DNA of 64,000 bases, from positions 1 through 64,000 of the forward strand of contig JAGPCY010000028.1 in assembly GCA_018057825.1 (NCBI GenBank), in the 5' to 3' direction. The notes beneath the pieces are model-generated. The model was not told the DNA's origin, ran no database searches, and saw only the letters and a program-made list of their open reading frames with translations. Made by a program: the position numbers and the translations under genes. Positions 31,741-42,572 of the stretch are shown piece after piece; the first letter of the stretch is position 1; each line of letters starts with the position of its first letter. The stretch is from Kofleriaceae bacterium (lineage in GTDB: Bacteria; Myxococcota_A; Polyangia; Haliangiales; Haliangiaceae).

Positions 31741-33321
31741 TCAGGGGCACCCGACGGCGTCGGCGCGGGCGGTCGCGGCCCCCTGGCGGGCCTCGCGCAG
31801 AAAGCGACAGCCCTTGGCGAGATCGCCGGTGCCGACCAAGGCGTCGCCGATGAGGTAGCGGGCGGTGCGGTTGCCGGGGGCCAGGGCCAGGGCGGCGTCG
31901 GCCTCGGCGAGCTGGCGCAGGCGGTTGCCGGCGCGCTGGGCGGCGCGCGCGGCCTCGAGGTGACGGGTGACCTGCTCGCGGGTCTGGTCGCGGAGCGGAT
32001 CGATCGTCGCGGGGCGGGGCGCACCGGCGTCGAGACTGGTCGCGAGGGCCGCATCGGGCGCGGGGGCGGCGTCGGGGGGCGCGGCGCCGGCGTCGGGAGC
32101 GTCGCGCCCAGCGCTGGTCACCGCCGGGGGCGCGCGCCGACCGTCGCGCCGACCGCCGCGCGCCGCCAGCGTGATCCCGAGGATGACGAGGCCGAGCGCC
32201 GCGGCGACCGCCACGACCGCGGCCAGCGAGCCGCGCCGCGGCGCCGGCCCAGGCTCGTCCTCGTCCTGCGCGCCGCGGTCGGTCTCGGGCGGGCCGGCCG
32301 GGCTCGACGGCGAGGATGAGCCGCGCGCGGGCAGCTCGGTCGTCGGCCCGGCGGTCATCGCCGGCAGCGCCGCGGTCGACGCGCCGCTCGGCGGCCGGGG
32401 GCCGGCGCCGGCCAGGGTGGGCTCGAGACCGGCCAAGGCCGCGGCCAGCTCGTCGGCGCTGGCCGGCCGGTCGGCGGGGCGCTTCGCGAGGCACGCCGCC
32501 ACCAGGTCGTCGAGCTCGGCGGGGATCCGGACCGGGGCCAGGCTCGCCAGGCGCGGCGCTGGCTCGCGGACCTGGGCCGCCAGCACCGCCAGCGCCGACG
32601 CGCGCGAGAACGGCGGTTGGCCGGTCAACATCTCGAACAGGGTCGCGCCCAGGGAGTAGAGATCGCAGCGACCGTCGAGGGGCTCGCCCAGGGCCTGCTC
32701 GGGCGCCATGTAGTCGGGCGTCCCGAACACCACGCCGCCCTGGGTCAAGGCCGCCATCGACAACGCCCGATCGCCCGCGGTCTCCATGGCCTTGGCCAGG
32801 CCGAAGTCGAGGACCTTGACGTGGTCGGGGTCGCCGCCGCGGCGGACCAGCATCAGGTTCTCGGGCTTGAGGTCGCGGTGGATGAGCCCGACGCGATGCG
32901 CCGCCGCCAGCGCCGCGCACACGCCCCGCGCGATCCGCACCGCGCGCCGCGGCGCCAGGGGACCGTCGGCGCGCAGCTCATCGGCCACGGTCCGGCCGTC
33001 GAGGAGCTCGAGGACGATGTAGGGCAGGCCGTCGTCGGTCGCGGCGCAGTCGAGGACCTGGACCGCGTGATCGCTGACCACGGCGTGGGTGCCACGGGCC
33101 TCGCGGACGAAGCGCCGGGCCGCCACCGGATCGCGCGCCAGGTGAGGGCGCAAGACCTTGATCGCCACCGGCCGGTCGAGGAAGAGGTGATGACCGCGAA
33201 ACACCGCGCCCATGCCGCCGGCGCCGAGGAGCGCCTCGATCCGGTAGCGACCGTCGAGATCCGTGCCGACCAGGGCCTCGGCGGCGCGGGCCAGTTGGCT
33301 CGAGGAGGCGGCGGACGGCAC
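31741..33321 (-). CDS. Membrane-anchored Ser/Thr protein kinase
   Basis: A 526-residue Hanks-type kinase. The kinase domain (about 20-290) is complete: GAGGMGAVF glycine loop, VAIKVL, IHRDLKPENLM, KVLDFGLA, GTPDYMAPEQ and RPAS. A Pro/Ser/Ala-rich juxtamembrane linker, one transmembrane helix near 365-385 (AAVVAVAAALGLVILGITLAA) and a short extracytoplasmic TPR-like helical tail follow. The GTG start overlaps the stop of the 63-residue membrane protein (TAGTG), which fixes the start at 33321. It is upstream of a pseudokinase that could be its substrate or partner. Confidence 0.92.
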   Translation of the reverse strand: MPSAASSSQLARAAEALVGTDLDGRYRIEALLGAGGMGAVFRGHHLFLDRPVAIKVLRPHLARDPVAARRFVREARGTHAVVSDHAVQVLDCAATDDGLPYIVLELLDGRTVADELRADGPLAPRRAVRIARGVCAALAAAHRVGLIHRDLKPENLMLVRRGGDPDHVKVLDFGLAKAMETAGDRALSMAALTQGGVVFGTPDYMAPEQALGEPLDGRCDLYSLGATLFEMLTGQPPFSRASALAVLAAQVREPAPRLASLAPVRIPAELDDLVAACLAKRPADRPASADELAAALAGLEPTLAGAGPRPPSGASTAALPAMTAGPTTELPARGSSSPSSPAGPPETDRGAQDEDEPGPAPRRGSLAAVVAVAAALGLVILGITLAARGGRRDGRRAPPAVTSAGRDAPDAGAAPPDAAPAPDAALATSLDAGAPRPATIDPLRDQTREQVTRHLEAARAAQRAGNRLRQLAEADAALALAPGNRTARYLIGDALVGTGDLAKGCRFLREARQGAATARADAVGCP

Positions 33322-33512
33322 TACAGGCGGAGGCCGTGCTTCATGCGGAAGCGCAGCCAGTCCCATCCGAGGTACGCAGCGCCGGCCAGGCCGACCACGC
33401 CGAGGACCGGGCTGACCGCGACCAGGACCACCGCCGAGCCGACGCCAGCCGCCACCGCCAGCGTGCCCTTGCGCTTGGCCACGGCGGTGTTGCGCTGGAT
33501 GAGGGAACCCAT
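33321..33512 (-). CDS. Small membrane protein coupled to the kinase
   Basis: A 63-residue protein: polar, basic N-terminus (QRNTAVAKRKG), a hydrophobic span long enough for one or two helices (LAVAAGVGSAVVLVAVSPVLGVVGLAG) and a basic C-terminus (WLRFRMKHGLRL). No family recognised. The stop overlaps the kinase GTG (TAGTG), so translation is coupled, and a role in membrane placement or control of the kinase is possible. TTG 33521 is an alternative start. Confidence 0.7.
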   Translation of the reverse strand: MGSLIQRNTAVAKRKGTLAVAAGVGSAVVLVAVSPVLGVVGLAGAAYLGWDWLRFRMKHGLRL

Positions 33513-33705
33513 ACCCGTCAAGCTGCCTCATGGTGGTGCGGCTGTCAAACCGCGGTCGCCGTGTCCGGCTGCCCACGCGGTCGCTCAAGGTCGCGGCGCG
33601 ACGGCCCCGTCGGGCTGGCCCCGCGCGTGCAGTCTCCCCGCGGGTCCCCCCGGCGACCGGCCGAAACTCCTCGTCCGCGTCGCCGCTATGCTAAGAGGTG
33701 GTCCC

Positions 33706-35082
33706 ATGGCCCGCGCTCGCGCCCGCAATCGTCGTCGTGGTTCGATCTATCTAGGCCTGGCCGCCGGCATGTTCGTGACCGGCGGCGCGCTGTTCGGCGG
33801 CTACGCGCTGTCGGGCGAGCCGGCGCCGCCGCGCCCCGCGACGGCCGAGGCCGCGGTCGCCAGCGACCACGCCGAGCTGGCCCGCGCGGTCGAGGGCGCC
33901 CTGGCGGGCGCGGTCAAGCTGACCGCGGTCGGCCACGAGCGCACCGTCACCTGGCGCGAGCTCGGGGTCACCGTCGACGCGGCCGAGCTGCCCTACGCCG
34001 CGCGCCGGGCCGGCGCCGACCCGATCGCGGCGTTGACCGGCGCCGGCGCCCTGCCGGTGCGGATCGATCGCGCCGCTGCCGCCACCGCCCTGGCCGGGCT
34101 CAAGGCCGAGGTCGATCGCGCGCCCATCGACGCCTACCTCGATCTCGAGCGCCGGGTCATCCACGACGATCGCCCCGGCTTCGCCATCGACGTCTACGCC
34201 ACCCTCGATCGCCTCGAGGCCGCGGCCCGCGCCGGCGCGCCCGCGGTCGAGCTGGTCGGGGTCGAGATCCCGGCCGGCGTCACCAAGGCCAGCCTCGGCA
34301 TCGACGACATCGGCCACGTCCTCGGGACCTTTCGCACGACGTTCGCGGTCAACGACAAGGATCGCAACTTCAACCTCAAGCTGGCCGCCTCCAAGCTCAA
34401 CGGCTTCGTCATGAAGCCGGGCGTCGAGTTCTCCTTCAACGGCGTCGTCGGCGACCGCACCGAGAAGGAGGGCTACAAGATCGCCCACGTGATCACCGCC
34501 GGCGAGATGGTCGACGGCCTGGCCGGGGGCACCTGCCAGATCTCGACGACCTTGTTCGGCGCGTCGTTCTTCGCCGGGCTCGACATCGTCAAGACCACCA
34601 ACCACTCGCGGCCCTCGACCTACGTGACGATGGGGCTCGACGCCACCGTGGTCTACCCGACCACCGATCTGATCATGAAGAACCCCTACGACTTCCCGGT
34701 GGTCATCCACTACCGGGTCGCGCGGGGCGAGGCGGTGGTCGAGATCCTCGGCAAGCAGCGGCCGTGGGACGAGATCGCCTTCGAGCGCCGGATCATCGAG
34801 TCGACGCCGTTTCCGACCGAGGAGCGCCTCGACGACAAGCTGCCGGTCGGGTTCGAGGCCGAGGACCAGGGCGGCTTCGACGGCTACAAGCTCGTGCGCT
34901 ACCGCAAGTTCTACAAGGACGGCAACGAGGTGAAGACGGACAAGTGGACCGTCACCTACAAGCCCGTCACCCAGTACATCCGCAAGGGCACCAACCCCGA
35001 CACGACGCTGCCCACGCCGACGATCAAGCCCGGGCACCTGCCGCGGGCGCCGGGCGAGGGCTCGGGCCGAGTCGTGCAGTAA
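33706..35082 (+). CDS. VanW family protein
   Basis: A 458-residue protein. An Arg-rich N-terminus and one membrane helix (IYLGLAAGMFVTGGALFGGYAL) anchor a periplasmic region. A peptidoglycan-binding-4-like part (residues about 60-190) is followed by the VanW domain with FRTTFAVNDKDRNFNLKLA, PGVEFSFNGVVGDRT and GGTCQISTTLFGASF, including the conserved Cys. VanW proteins occur beside some vancomycin-resistance genes, but their activity is not established, and no van genes are here. A purine-rich AAGAGGTGG lies 5 nt before the ATG, one of the few clear Shine-Dalgarno sites in the window. TATGCT lies 13 nt upstream. Confidence 0.9.
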   Translation: MARARARNRRRGSIYLGLAAGMFVTGGALFGGYALSGEPAPPRPATAEAAVASDHAELARAVEGALAGAVKLTAVGHERTVTWRELGVTVDAAELPYAARRAGADPIAALTGAGALPVRIDRAAAATALAGLKAEVDRAPIDAYLDLERRVIHDDRPGFAIDVYATLDRLEAAARAGAPAVELVGVEIPAGVTKASLGIDDIGHVLGTFRTTFAVNDKDRNFNLKLAASKLNGFVMKPGVEFSFNGVVGDRTEKEGYKIAHVITAGEMVDGLAGGTCQISTTLFGASFFAGLDIVKTTNHSRPSTYVTMGLDATVVYPTTDLIMKNPYDFPVVIHYRVARGEAVVEILGKQRPWDEIAFERRIIESTPFPTEERLDDKLPVGFEAEDQGGFDGYKLVRYRKFYKDGNEVKTDKWTVTYKPVTQYIRKGTNPDTTLPTPTIKPGHLPRAPGEGSGRVVQ

Positions 35083-35090
35083 TCTGATGA

Positions 35091-35109
35091 GGGTCTTTCG
35101 AAAAGACCC
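35091..35109 (+). terminator. Hairpin after the VanW gene
   Basis: GGGTCTTT (35091-35098) pairs with AAAGACCC (35102-35109) around loop CGA, 9 nt after the VanW stop. No T-run follows. A second hairpin, CCCCAGC/GCTGGGG (35112-35129) with loop ATTC, comes next. It may terminate transcription or belong to the repeat element it starts. Confidence 0.5.
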
Positions 35110-35314
35110 TCCCCCAGCATTCGCTGGGGCCCCCACCCAAAACGATCCGACCTGACCCCGGGCACCAGTGGTTGACCCAGGCGGTGGTGGAGGTGCCAGC
35201 GTGGAGGTTCAGCCGCTGTCTGCTTCAGCGCAGTTGGTGGGTGACCTCGAGCAGCCCCTCCCCCAGCATTCGCAAGAGCAGTGAACGGTTTGAATGCCGT
35301 CGCGAGACGGTCTG

Positions 35315-35439
<125 letters not shown>

Positions 35440-35642
35440 GGGGGCTAGTCTTCGCGAGACGGGGACGTGTGAGGCAGATCCGGGCGCACGACCGAAGCGC
35501 GGTCAGCACGCACCGAGGTGGAAGCAGACAGCGGCTGAACGTCGGTGCCTACGCACCACCCGCGCCGGCCACGCCGACGGCGGCGCTCCCGCGATCCGGG
35601 CGTTTTGGGTGGGGGCTGGGGGAGGGCTTTTTCCAAAAAACC

Positions 35643-36383
35643 TCAGCCCTTAACCGGATCAGCGACGTCGGAGACGGTGCCGGAGGCGGTGGCGGCCTGG
35701 GCGACGCCGCCCGGGTTGAAGTCGATGGTCGAGCCCTTGAGCATGACCATGTTGCCGTTGATCTTCACGCCGGCGGTGCCGGTGGCGTCGACGCCGCTCG
35801 ACTTGCCGTGGAGGTCGCAGTTTCCCTTAGCGGTGATCGTGATCTCGCCGGCGAGGATCTGCATCGCGTCCTTGCACTGGATGGCGATGTCGCCTTGCGA
35901 CGCGGTGAGCTCGATCTTGCCTTCCTTGGCGATCTTCATCGACCCGATCCCGCCGCCGTCCTCGACCTGGAAGAAGCCTTCCTTGTCCTCGAAGGTGATC
36001 TTGTGGCCGGTCTTGGACTTGATGACCCGGCGCGGGTTGTCGCCGGCGCTGTTGTTGTCGGGGGCCTTGTCCTTGCCGTTCCACAGCGCGCCCAGGATGA
36101 TCGGGCGGTTGAGGTCGCCGTGCTCGAACGCCACCAGGACCTCGTCGTTGACCTCGGGGAGCGAGAACCAGCCGCGGTCGTTGGCGCCGCCGACCGACAC
36201 CCAGTGGCAGATATGGGTGTTGTCGGTGATCGGCATGGCCGGGATCTTCACCTTGATCCGACACAGCTTGGTGTCGTCTTTGATCTCCGTGACGAGACCG
36301 ACGACCACCTCGTAGACGCGGTTGCCCTCCTCTTCGGCGATGCGGCTCTGCGCGAAGAGATAGCTCCGGAAGTCGGTGATCAT
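35643..36383 (-). CDS. Orphan gpV/VgrG-type baseplate spike protein
   Basis: A 246-residue protein. Residues about 20-110 form the phage baseplate V OB fold ([21 protein letters not shown], then [27 protein letters not shown] and [12 protein letters not shown]). The rest shows the alternating short-strand pattern of a trimeric beta-helix spike ([36 protein letters not shown]). Such proteins tip contractile injection systems (T6SS, eCIS or phage tails) and pierce membranes. No sheath, tube, baseplate or ClpV gene lies in the window, so it is an orphan, perhaps an effector-carrying spike for a system elsewhere. TACGAT lies 7 nt before the ATG. Confidence 0.85.
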   Translation of the reverse strand: MITDFRSYLFAQSRIAEEEGNRVYEVVVGLVTEIKDDTKLCRIKVKIPAMPITDNTHICHWVSVGGANDRGWFSLPEVNDEVLVAFEHGDLNRPIILGALWNGKDKAPDNNSAGDNPRRVIKSKTGHKITFEDKEGFFQVEDGGGIGSMKIAKEGKIELTASQGDIAIQCKDAMQILAGEITITAKGNCDLHGKSSGVDATGTAGVKINGNMVMLKGSTIDFNPGGVAQAATASGTVSDVADPVKG

Positions 36384-36390
36384 GGGACGT

Positions 36391-36396
36391 ATCGTA
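36391..36396 (-). promoter_or_regulatory. -10 hexamer TACGAT, N7, ATG (spike gene)
   Basis: TACGAT on the minus strand ends 7 nt before ATG 36383. The 81-nt gap to the sulfatase-fold gene means the spike has its own transcription start. Confidence 0.45.
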
Positions 36397-36464
36397 GTAC
36401 GGACCGGGACCGAAAAATCCCCCCATGCGATCGCGCCGGCGGGCGCCCCGGCCGCCCCGGGGGC

Positions 36465-39268
36465 CTAGAGGCCCTGGCCGCCGCCCAAGTTGGGCGAAAT
36501 CGTTGGCGACAGGCTCGGCACCGCGGGCACGCTCGGCGCGGTCGGCACCGCCAGGCGGCCCGGTCCCAGGCTCAGGCACGACGGGTCGTTGGCCGGCTGC
36601 GGCCCGGCGAAGTCGGGCCGGCTGCCGTCGTTGGTGCCGATCACCAGGCCGACCAGCACGTCGGCCGCGCTCCAGGTGGCGGGGAGGTTGAAGGTGAACT
36701 CCTCGCGGAGGTACTCGCCGGCGTTCCAGCGGTCCGACGGCAAGAGCCCGTCGAGGGTGACCCGGGCGCCGACCCGGACCTGCTGCGGCGGCATCGCCAA
36801 GGTGAGGGTGGCCTCGCCGGTGGCGCCGGCCGGGGTGGCCCACAGCGCCGCGCCCAGGCGGAAGGTGCGCGTCGGCCGGGCCTTGGCCAAGAGATAGACC
36901 GCCAGGGTCGCCTTGCCGCCCGGCGCTCCGGCCGTGAGGTCGTAGCCGAGGAGCTCGACGTTGCCGTGATCGAAGCTCTTGCCGGTGACCGGCACCGCCG
37001 GCTGCGGCGGGCCGGGCAGGAGCACCTTCTGCATCCGCGCGGCGGCCTGGCTCATCACCGGATCGCGCGAGAAGACCACCCGCTCGAGCCAGGCGTCGAG
37101 CCGGGCCTTCATCGCCGCCAGCTCCTCGGGCTTGCTGCCGGCCAGGTTCTTCTTCTCGAGCGGATCGTTGGTCAGATCGTAGAGTTCGTAGAAGTTGCTC
37201 TTCATGTTGAAGACCAACTTGCGGGTCGTGGTCACCGCCGCCCGCAGCGGCACCGGGTAGTTGGTCTCGGCGAACACCGTGCGCTCCGGGTCCTCCTCGC
37301 CGTAGAAGATCTGCGGCACCAGGCTGCGGCCCTCGAAGCTGGCGCCCGGGGTCGGGATCCCGCACAGCGCGGCGATCGTCGGCACGATGTCGAGGTTCGA
37401 CACCACGGCGTCGAGCTGGCGCGGCGGGTTCTGCGGCACGTAGATGATGAGCGGGACGTGCAGGATCTCGCGGTAGAGCGCGATGGCGTGGCCGTCGAAG
37501 CCGTGCTCGCCGAAGGCGTCGCCGTGGTCGCTGGTCACCACGACGATCGTGCGATCGCCGCCCGGCATCCGGCGCAGCTCGTCGAGCAGGCGGCCGATGT
37601 GCTTGTCGGTGAAGTGCAGCTCGGACTCGTAGAGATCCTGGGGGCTGCCGCTCCAGTTGGTGTCGTCGGGGTGGGCGACGTACTGCGCGTGGGGGTCGAG
37701 GTAGTGCAGCCACAGGAACCACTTGCTGGCCGAGCGCCGGCCGATCCACGCCAGCGCGCGATCGGTCACCCGATCCGACGACACCCGCTTGGCGTCGTGG
37801 GTCCGGCCGATCTCGTTGTCGTAGTCGTCGACGCCCTGCTGCATGCCCCAGTCGTTGAAGTACTCGTGGGACAGGATCGCGCCGGTGGTGTAGCCGCCCT
37901 GCTTCATGATCTCGGGCAGGGTCAGGTTCTGCGGGCCGAGGCGCGGCGGCATGCCCGGCTTGATGTTCTGCTCGTCGAGGGCGATGCCGGAGTGGAAGAA
38001 CTTCGAGGTCAAGATCGCCGGGATCGAGGCCATCGTGCCGGCCGACGGCGCCTGGGCGAAGCCGAAGTTGGTGGCGCGCTCGACGAGGCGCTTCAGATGG
38101 GGCGTGGTGTCGCGCGTGCGGCCGCCCGGGCGTTGACCGAACGAGGTGTAGTCGTAGCGGACGGTGTCGATGGTGATGAGCAGGACGTTGTAGGGCTGGC
38201 GGAAGGCCGGCGGCACCGGGCGCTCGGGCCCGGTCGGCACCGCCAGGTCGCGCATCGAGAACTGTCGGCCGTCGCAGTTCTCGTCGAGGCCGTTGTCGGG
38301 CAGGTCGCGGGCCCCGGGGTGGATCCGCTTGTCGCGCGGGCCGCAGTCGTTCTCGCCGAGCAGCGAGCCGAACCCGTCGCCGTCGAGATCGTTGGCGGTC
38401 CGGACCACGCGGACCAGGGCCTCGAGGCTGGGCGACGACGCCGACACCAGGGCCTTGACCGCGGGCGCGCCGCCGACCTGGAGCAAGGTCGCCGGGATGA
38501 GCACCAGGGCCGCGGCGGCCACGGCCAGCCCGGCGCGGCGCGGCAGCCGACCGCGCCCGCGTCCGGCCAGCTCGAGGTAGGCCCCGACGCCGGCGAGGAA
38601 GGCCACCGCGGTCAGGCCGCGGCGCCAGGGCCACACCGGCCGGAGATGGCGGTGGAAGTGCCCGGCGATGAGCAACGCGCCGGCGCCCGCGGCCACCACG
38701 GCGACCGCCGCCAGCCACGGGTTGCCGATCGGCGTCCACCGCGTCACCCGCGGCCAGCGCGCGGCCACGCGGGCCAGGCCGACCGCGGCGATCCGCGCCA
38801 GCGTCATCGCGACGAGCGCGATCACCAGGGCGGCCAGGCCGATCACCAGCGCGGTCAGGAACGGCTCGCGGAAGGTGGTGATGAAGCGTCGACCGAGGCG
38901 GGTGACCGCGGCGGCGTAGCCGACGATCGCCAGGCCGGTGGTGAGGATCGTGGCGGCGGCGCCCGGCGCCCACTGGCTCGGACCCTGGGTCGGGCGGTCG
39001 GTCAGGGCCGCGGCCCGGCCGTCGCGGTACCACCGCCAGGCCCGCGGCGTCATCGCCGCCAGCGCCCCGGCCGGGCCGAGCCCGAGCCACGCCAGGGCGA
39101 ACAAGGTCACCGACAGGAGCAAGAGCCGGAGCGTCAACGTCACGCCGACCGCGCCCGGGACCTGGTGCCAGGTGACGATCGTCTCGACCAGGGCGGCCAC
39201 GATCAGGCCAGCGCCCGCGGCGGCCGCGCCGGTGCGAGCGTCGGCGGCGAAGCGCGCGCGCAGCCCGG

Positions 39269-39272
<4 letters not shown>
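36465..39272 (-). CDS. Sulfatase-fold membrane hydrolase or transferase
   Basis: A 935-residue protein. About eight N-terminal membrane helices (to residue ~300) are followed by an alkaline-phosphatase/sulfatase-fold periplasmic domain: [15 protein letters not shown] (metal-binding Asp), [18 protein letters not shown] (metal-binding Asp-His) and a C-terminal beta domain. The usual sulfatase CxPSR maturation motif is absent. At the nucleophile site the sequence reads [14 protein letters not shown], as in LtaS/EptA-like phospho-group transferases that use Thr. A phosphoethanolamine or phosphoglycerol transferase acting on a surface glycan or lipid is therefore as likely as a sulfatase. It is coupled to the upstream GT2 gene (ATGA), which supports an envelope role. 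Confidence 0.85.
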
Positions 39273-39976
<704 letters not shown>

Positions 39977-40040
39977 CGGTCTCGGGCGTTTACCACAGCC
40001 ACCCGACCAGTGGCCACGGCCGGTCGTGTTACAGGATCGC

Positions 40041-41615
40041 GTGGCCTCGCCGGCGTCCACCCGACCGTCGCGCCTGGCCGGGCTCGGCCGCTGGCTGGCG
40101 CAGCACCGCCTGCTCGTCGGCATCGCCGTCGCCCTGGTGTACGTCTTTCCGTATTACCCCGGCATCCGCTCGGCCAACGAGCTGCCGCGGGTCTACCTGA
40201 CGATGGCGATGGTCGACGACGGCACGTTCGCGATCGATCGCGGCGTGGCGCGGTGGGGCGCGACCGCCGACGTCTCGCCGCACGCCGGCCATCAGTACTC
40301 CAACAAGGCGCCCGGCTCGTCGATGCTGGCGGTGCCGGCCTACCTCGCGGCCAAGGGCGTGGCCCAGGTGCTGGCCGGGCGCGCGCCGACCCTGGGGGAG
40401 CTGTTCTGGGCGTTCCGGGTGTGGACCGGCGTGATCCCGACGGTCTTGTTCCTGGCGCTCCTGGCGCGCTTCCTGGCGCGCTTCGCGCCGGCCGAGGCGC
40501 CGCGGCGGTTGACCCTGGTCGCCTACGGCCTGGGATCGATGGCGATGGTGTACTCGGTCCTGTTCATCGCCCACCAGCTCTCGGCGGTGTGCATCGGCGC
40601 GGCGTGGATCCTCGCGGTCGGCGTCGTCGACGACGGCGGTCGCGATCGCCGGATGTTCTGGGCCGGGCTCCTGGCCGGCGCGGCGCCGCTGGTCGACTAC
40701 CAGGCGGCCTTCGCCGGCGTGCCGGTGGCGATCTACATCGCGGTCCGGCTGTGGCAGACCCGGCGCGGCTGGGCGCCGGTGGCTTGGGCGGTGGCCGGCG
40801 CGATCGGACCGATCGCGATCCTCCTCGCGTACCACGCGGCGTGTTTCGGCTCGCCGTGGAAGACCGGCTACGACGCCTCGGAGACCTTCGCGTTTCACCA
40901 CCAGAAGGGCTTCCTCGGCTTCGATCAGCTCCGCTGGGTGGCCTTCACCGGCTCGACGGTCGCCGGCGACAACGGCCTGGTGGTGTTCATGCCGGCGGCG
41001 CTCCTGGCGATCCCGGGATGGGCGCTCCTGTGGCGGGCCGGTCAGCGCGGTCACGCCGCGGTGTCGGCGGCGACCGCGGTCTTGTACCTGGTGTTCTTGT
41101 CGGGGCTGTCGTTCTGGCGCGGCGGCTGGCAGTTCGGGCCGCGCTACGTGACGGTGATGCTGCCGTTTCTCCTGCCAGCGATCGTGGCCACGCTGGCCTG
41201 GCTCGATGGCCGCGGCGGGTGGCGCGCGATCGGCTGGGCGGCGGTCGCCGTCGGGGTCGCGGTCTACGCGCTGGGCGTCGCCACGTTTCCGCACTTCCCG
41301 GAGAAGTTCCATAACCCGCTCTATGAGCTGGTATTGAAGTTGTTATCGGATGGCCTGGTCGCCCCGAACCTCGGCGGCGCCCTCGGGCTGTCGGGGCTGG
41401 CGAGCGTGGCGCCCTGGTTCGCGCTGGTCGCCGGGCTGTGGCTCACGGCGGCGGTCGGCGCCGGCGGGGCCGCGCGCTGGCGCGACGTCGCGCTGGCGGT
41501 CGCCCTCGCCGCCGGCGTGCTGGTGGCGTACCGCGGCTTCGCCGGCGGCGGCCGGGTCGCCGACGAGGCCTACCGCCGGTTCGTCGTGCCGTCGGTGGCG
41601 GCGGCGCCGCGCTGA
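40041..41615 (+). CDS. Multispanning membrane protein, GT-C glycosyltransferase-like
   Basis: A 524-residue protein with about ten to twelve membrane helices. The first loop ([23 protein letters not shown], then [16 protein letters not shown]) carries Asp residues positioned as in GT-C enzymes, which move sugars from lipid carriers on the outer face. No exact family was recognised. The start is uncertain: GTG 40041 gives MASPAST, and GTG 40026 would add five residues. A distant paralogue lies at 42564-44480 (both contain a YSNKAPG- or NVFGVGPALLS-type loop followed by a helix). Confidence 0.8.
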   Translation: MASPASTRPSRLAGLGRWLAQHRLLVGIAVALVYVFPYYPGIRSANELPRVYLTMAMVDDGTFAIDRGVARWGATADVSPHAGHQYSNKAPGSSMLAVPAYLAAKGVAQVLAGRAPTLGELFWAFRVWTGVIPTVLFLALLARFLARFAPAEAPRRLTLVAYGLGSMAMVYSVLFIAHQLSAVCIGAAWILAVGVVDDGGRDRRMFWAGLLAGAAPLVDYQAAFAGVPVAIYIAVRLWQTRRGWAPVAWAVAGAIGPIAILLAYHAACFGSPWKTGYDASETFAFHHQKGFLGFDQLRWVAFTGSTVAGDNGLVVFMPAALLAIPGWALLWRAGQRGHAAVSAATAVLYLVFLSGLSFWRGGWQFGPRYVTVMLPFLLPAIVATLAWLDGRGGWRAIGWAAVAVGVAVYALGVATFPHFPEKFHNPLYELVLKLLSDGLVAPNLGGALGLSGLASVAPWFALVAGLWLTAAVGAGGAARWRDVALAVALAAGVLVAYRGFAGGGRVADEAYRRFVVPSVAAAPR

Positions 41616-41651
41616 CTTGCGTCGGCCGGCGAATGACGGTACGTCCGCGCG

Positions 41652-42572
41652 ATGCGACGCACCGCGCTCGGGCTGGTGGCGGTCGTGGCCGCGCTCGGCC
41701 TCGGCTGCAAGAAGAAGCAGGACCGGCCGGCCGCGGGGCCGCCCGCGGTGACGACCGACGCCCGGCCGGCGGTGGCCGCGGCGCTCACCGCCCTCGAGAC
41801 CGGCTGCGCCGGCGACGACCCCGAGGCGTGCCGCAACCTGGGCGTGATCTACGCCGAAGGCAAGGGCGTGGTCGCCGATCCGGCTCGGGCCGCCGGCTAC
41901 TACCGCCAGGCCTGCGATCGCGGCAACGCCGCCGGCTGCAACAACCTCGGGCTGGTCACGATGACCGGGGCCGGGGTCGCGGTCGACGGCGCCGCCGCGC
42001 GCGCGCTGTTCACCAAGGGCTGTGACGCCGGCAGCCTCTTGGCGTGTCGCAACCTGGGCCTGGCCCTGGGCACCGGCGAGGGTGGTCCACGCGACGACGC
42101 CGCGGCGATGGTCGTCTTCACCAAGGCCTGCGAGGGAGGGCTCGCCCTGGCGTGCACCAACGTCGGCGCGATCTACGCGGCGCCTGACGCCACCGCGCGG
42201 GATCCCGGCGCGGCGATCGGCTGGTTTCGCCGGGCCTGCGACGGCGGCGACGCCGCGGGCTGTCGCCGGCTGGGGAGCGCGTACCTGACCGGCGAGGGCG
42301 TGCCGGCGGGCGCGGCGCCGGCCGCGGTGTGGTTCGAGCGCGGCTGCGCCGGCGGCGATGGTCCGGCGTGCGCCGAGCTGTCGGCGCTCTTGGCGGCCGG
42401 GCGCGGCGTGTCGGCCGACGCCGCCAAGGCCCAGGCTGCGGCGACCCGCGCGTGCCAGCTCGGCGTGGCCGCGGCGTGTCCGACTGCGCCGACTGCGCCG
42501 ACTGCGCCGCCGTCCCCGACTCCGCCGGCTGCGCCGACTGCGCCGCCGTCCCCGACTCCGCCGTCACCGTGA
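41652..42572 (+). CDS. Cys-rich Sel1-repeat lipoprotein
   Basis: A 306-residue protein. The leader ends in LGLGC, a lipobox. About six Sel1-like units of 36 residues follow, each with paired Cys (for example GCAGDDPEACRNLGVIYAEG and ACDRGNAAGCNNLGLV), as in Helicobacter Hcp proteins where disulfides tie each repeat. The C-terminus (from about residue 277) is a Pro/Thr/Ala repeat (APTAPPSPTPP twice) encoded by a 54-bp imperfect direct repeat. Its last 9 nt overlap the convergent membrane protein gene. Confidence 0.88.
   Translation: MRRTALGLVAVVAALGLGCKKKQDRPAAGPPAVTTDARPAVAAALTALETGCAGDDPEACRNLGVIYAEGKGVVADPARAAGYYRQACDRGNAAGCNNLGLVTMTGAGVAVDGAAARALFTKGCDAGSLLACRNLGLALGTGEGGPRDDAAAMVVFTKACEGGLALACTNVGAIYAAPDATARDPGAAIGWFRRACDGGDAAGCRRLGSAYLTGEGVPAGAAPAAVWFERGCAGGDGPACAELSALLAAGRGVSADAAKAQAAATRACQLGVAAACPTAPTAPTAPPSPTPPAAPTAPPSPTPPSP

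Noticed and set aside
33321-33588. Upstream extension of the kinase through the small membrane protein gene
   Set aside because: The GTG at 33321 overlaps the small gene's stop (TAGTG), and the extension is low-complexity Arg/Gly sequence in the wrong frame.
35643-36383. Prophage remnant
   Set aside because: No integrase, capsid, terminase or other tail gene is nearby; only the spike is present.
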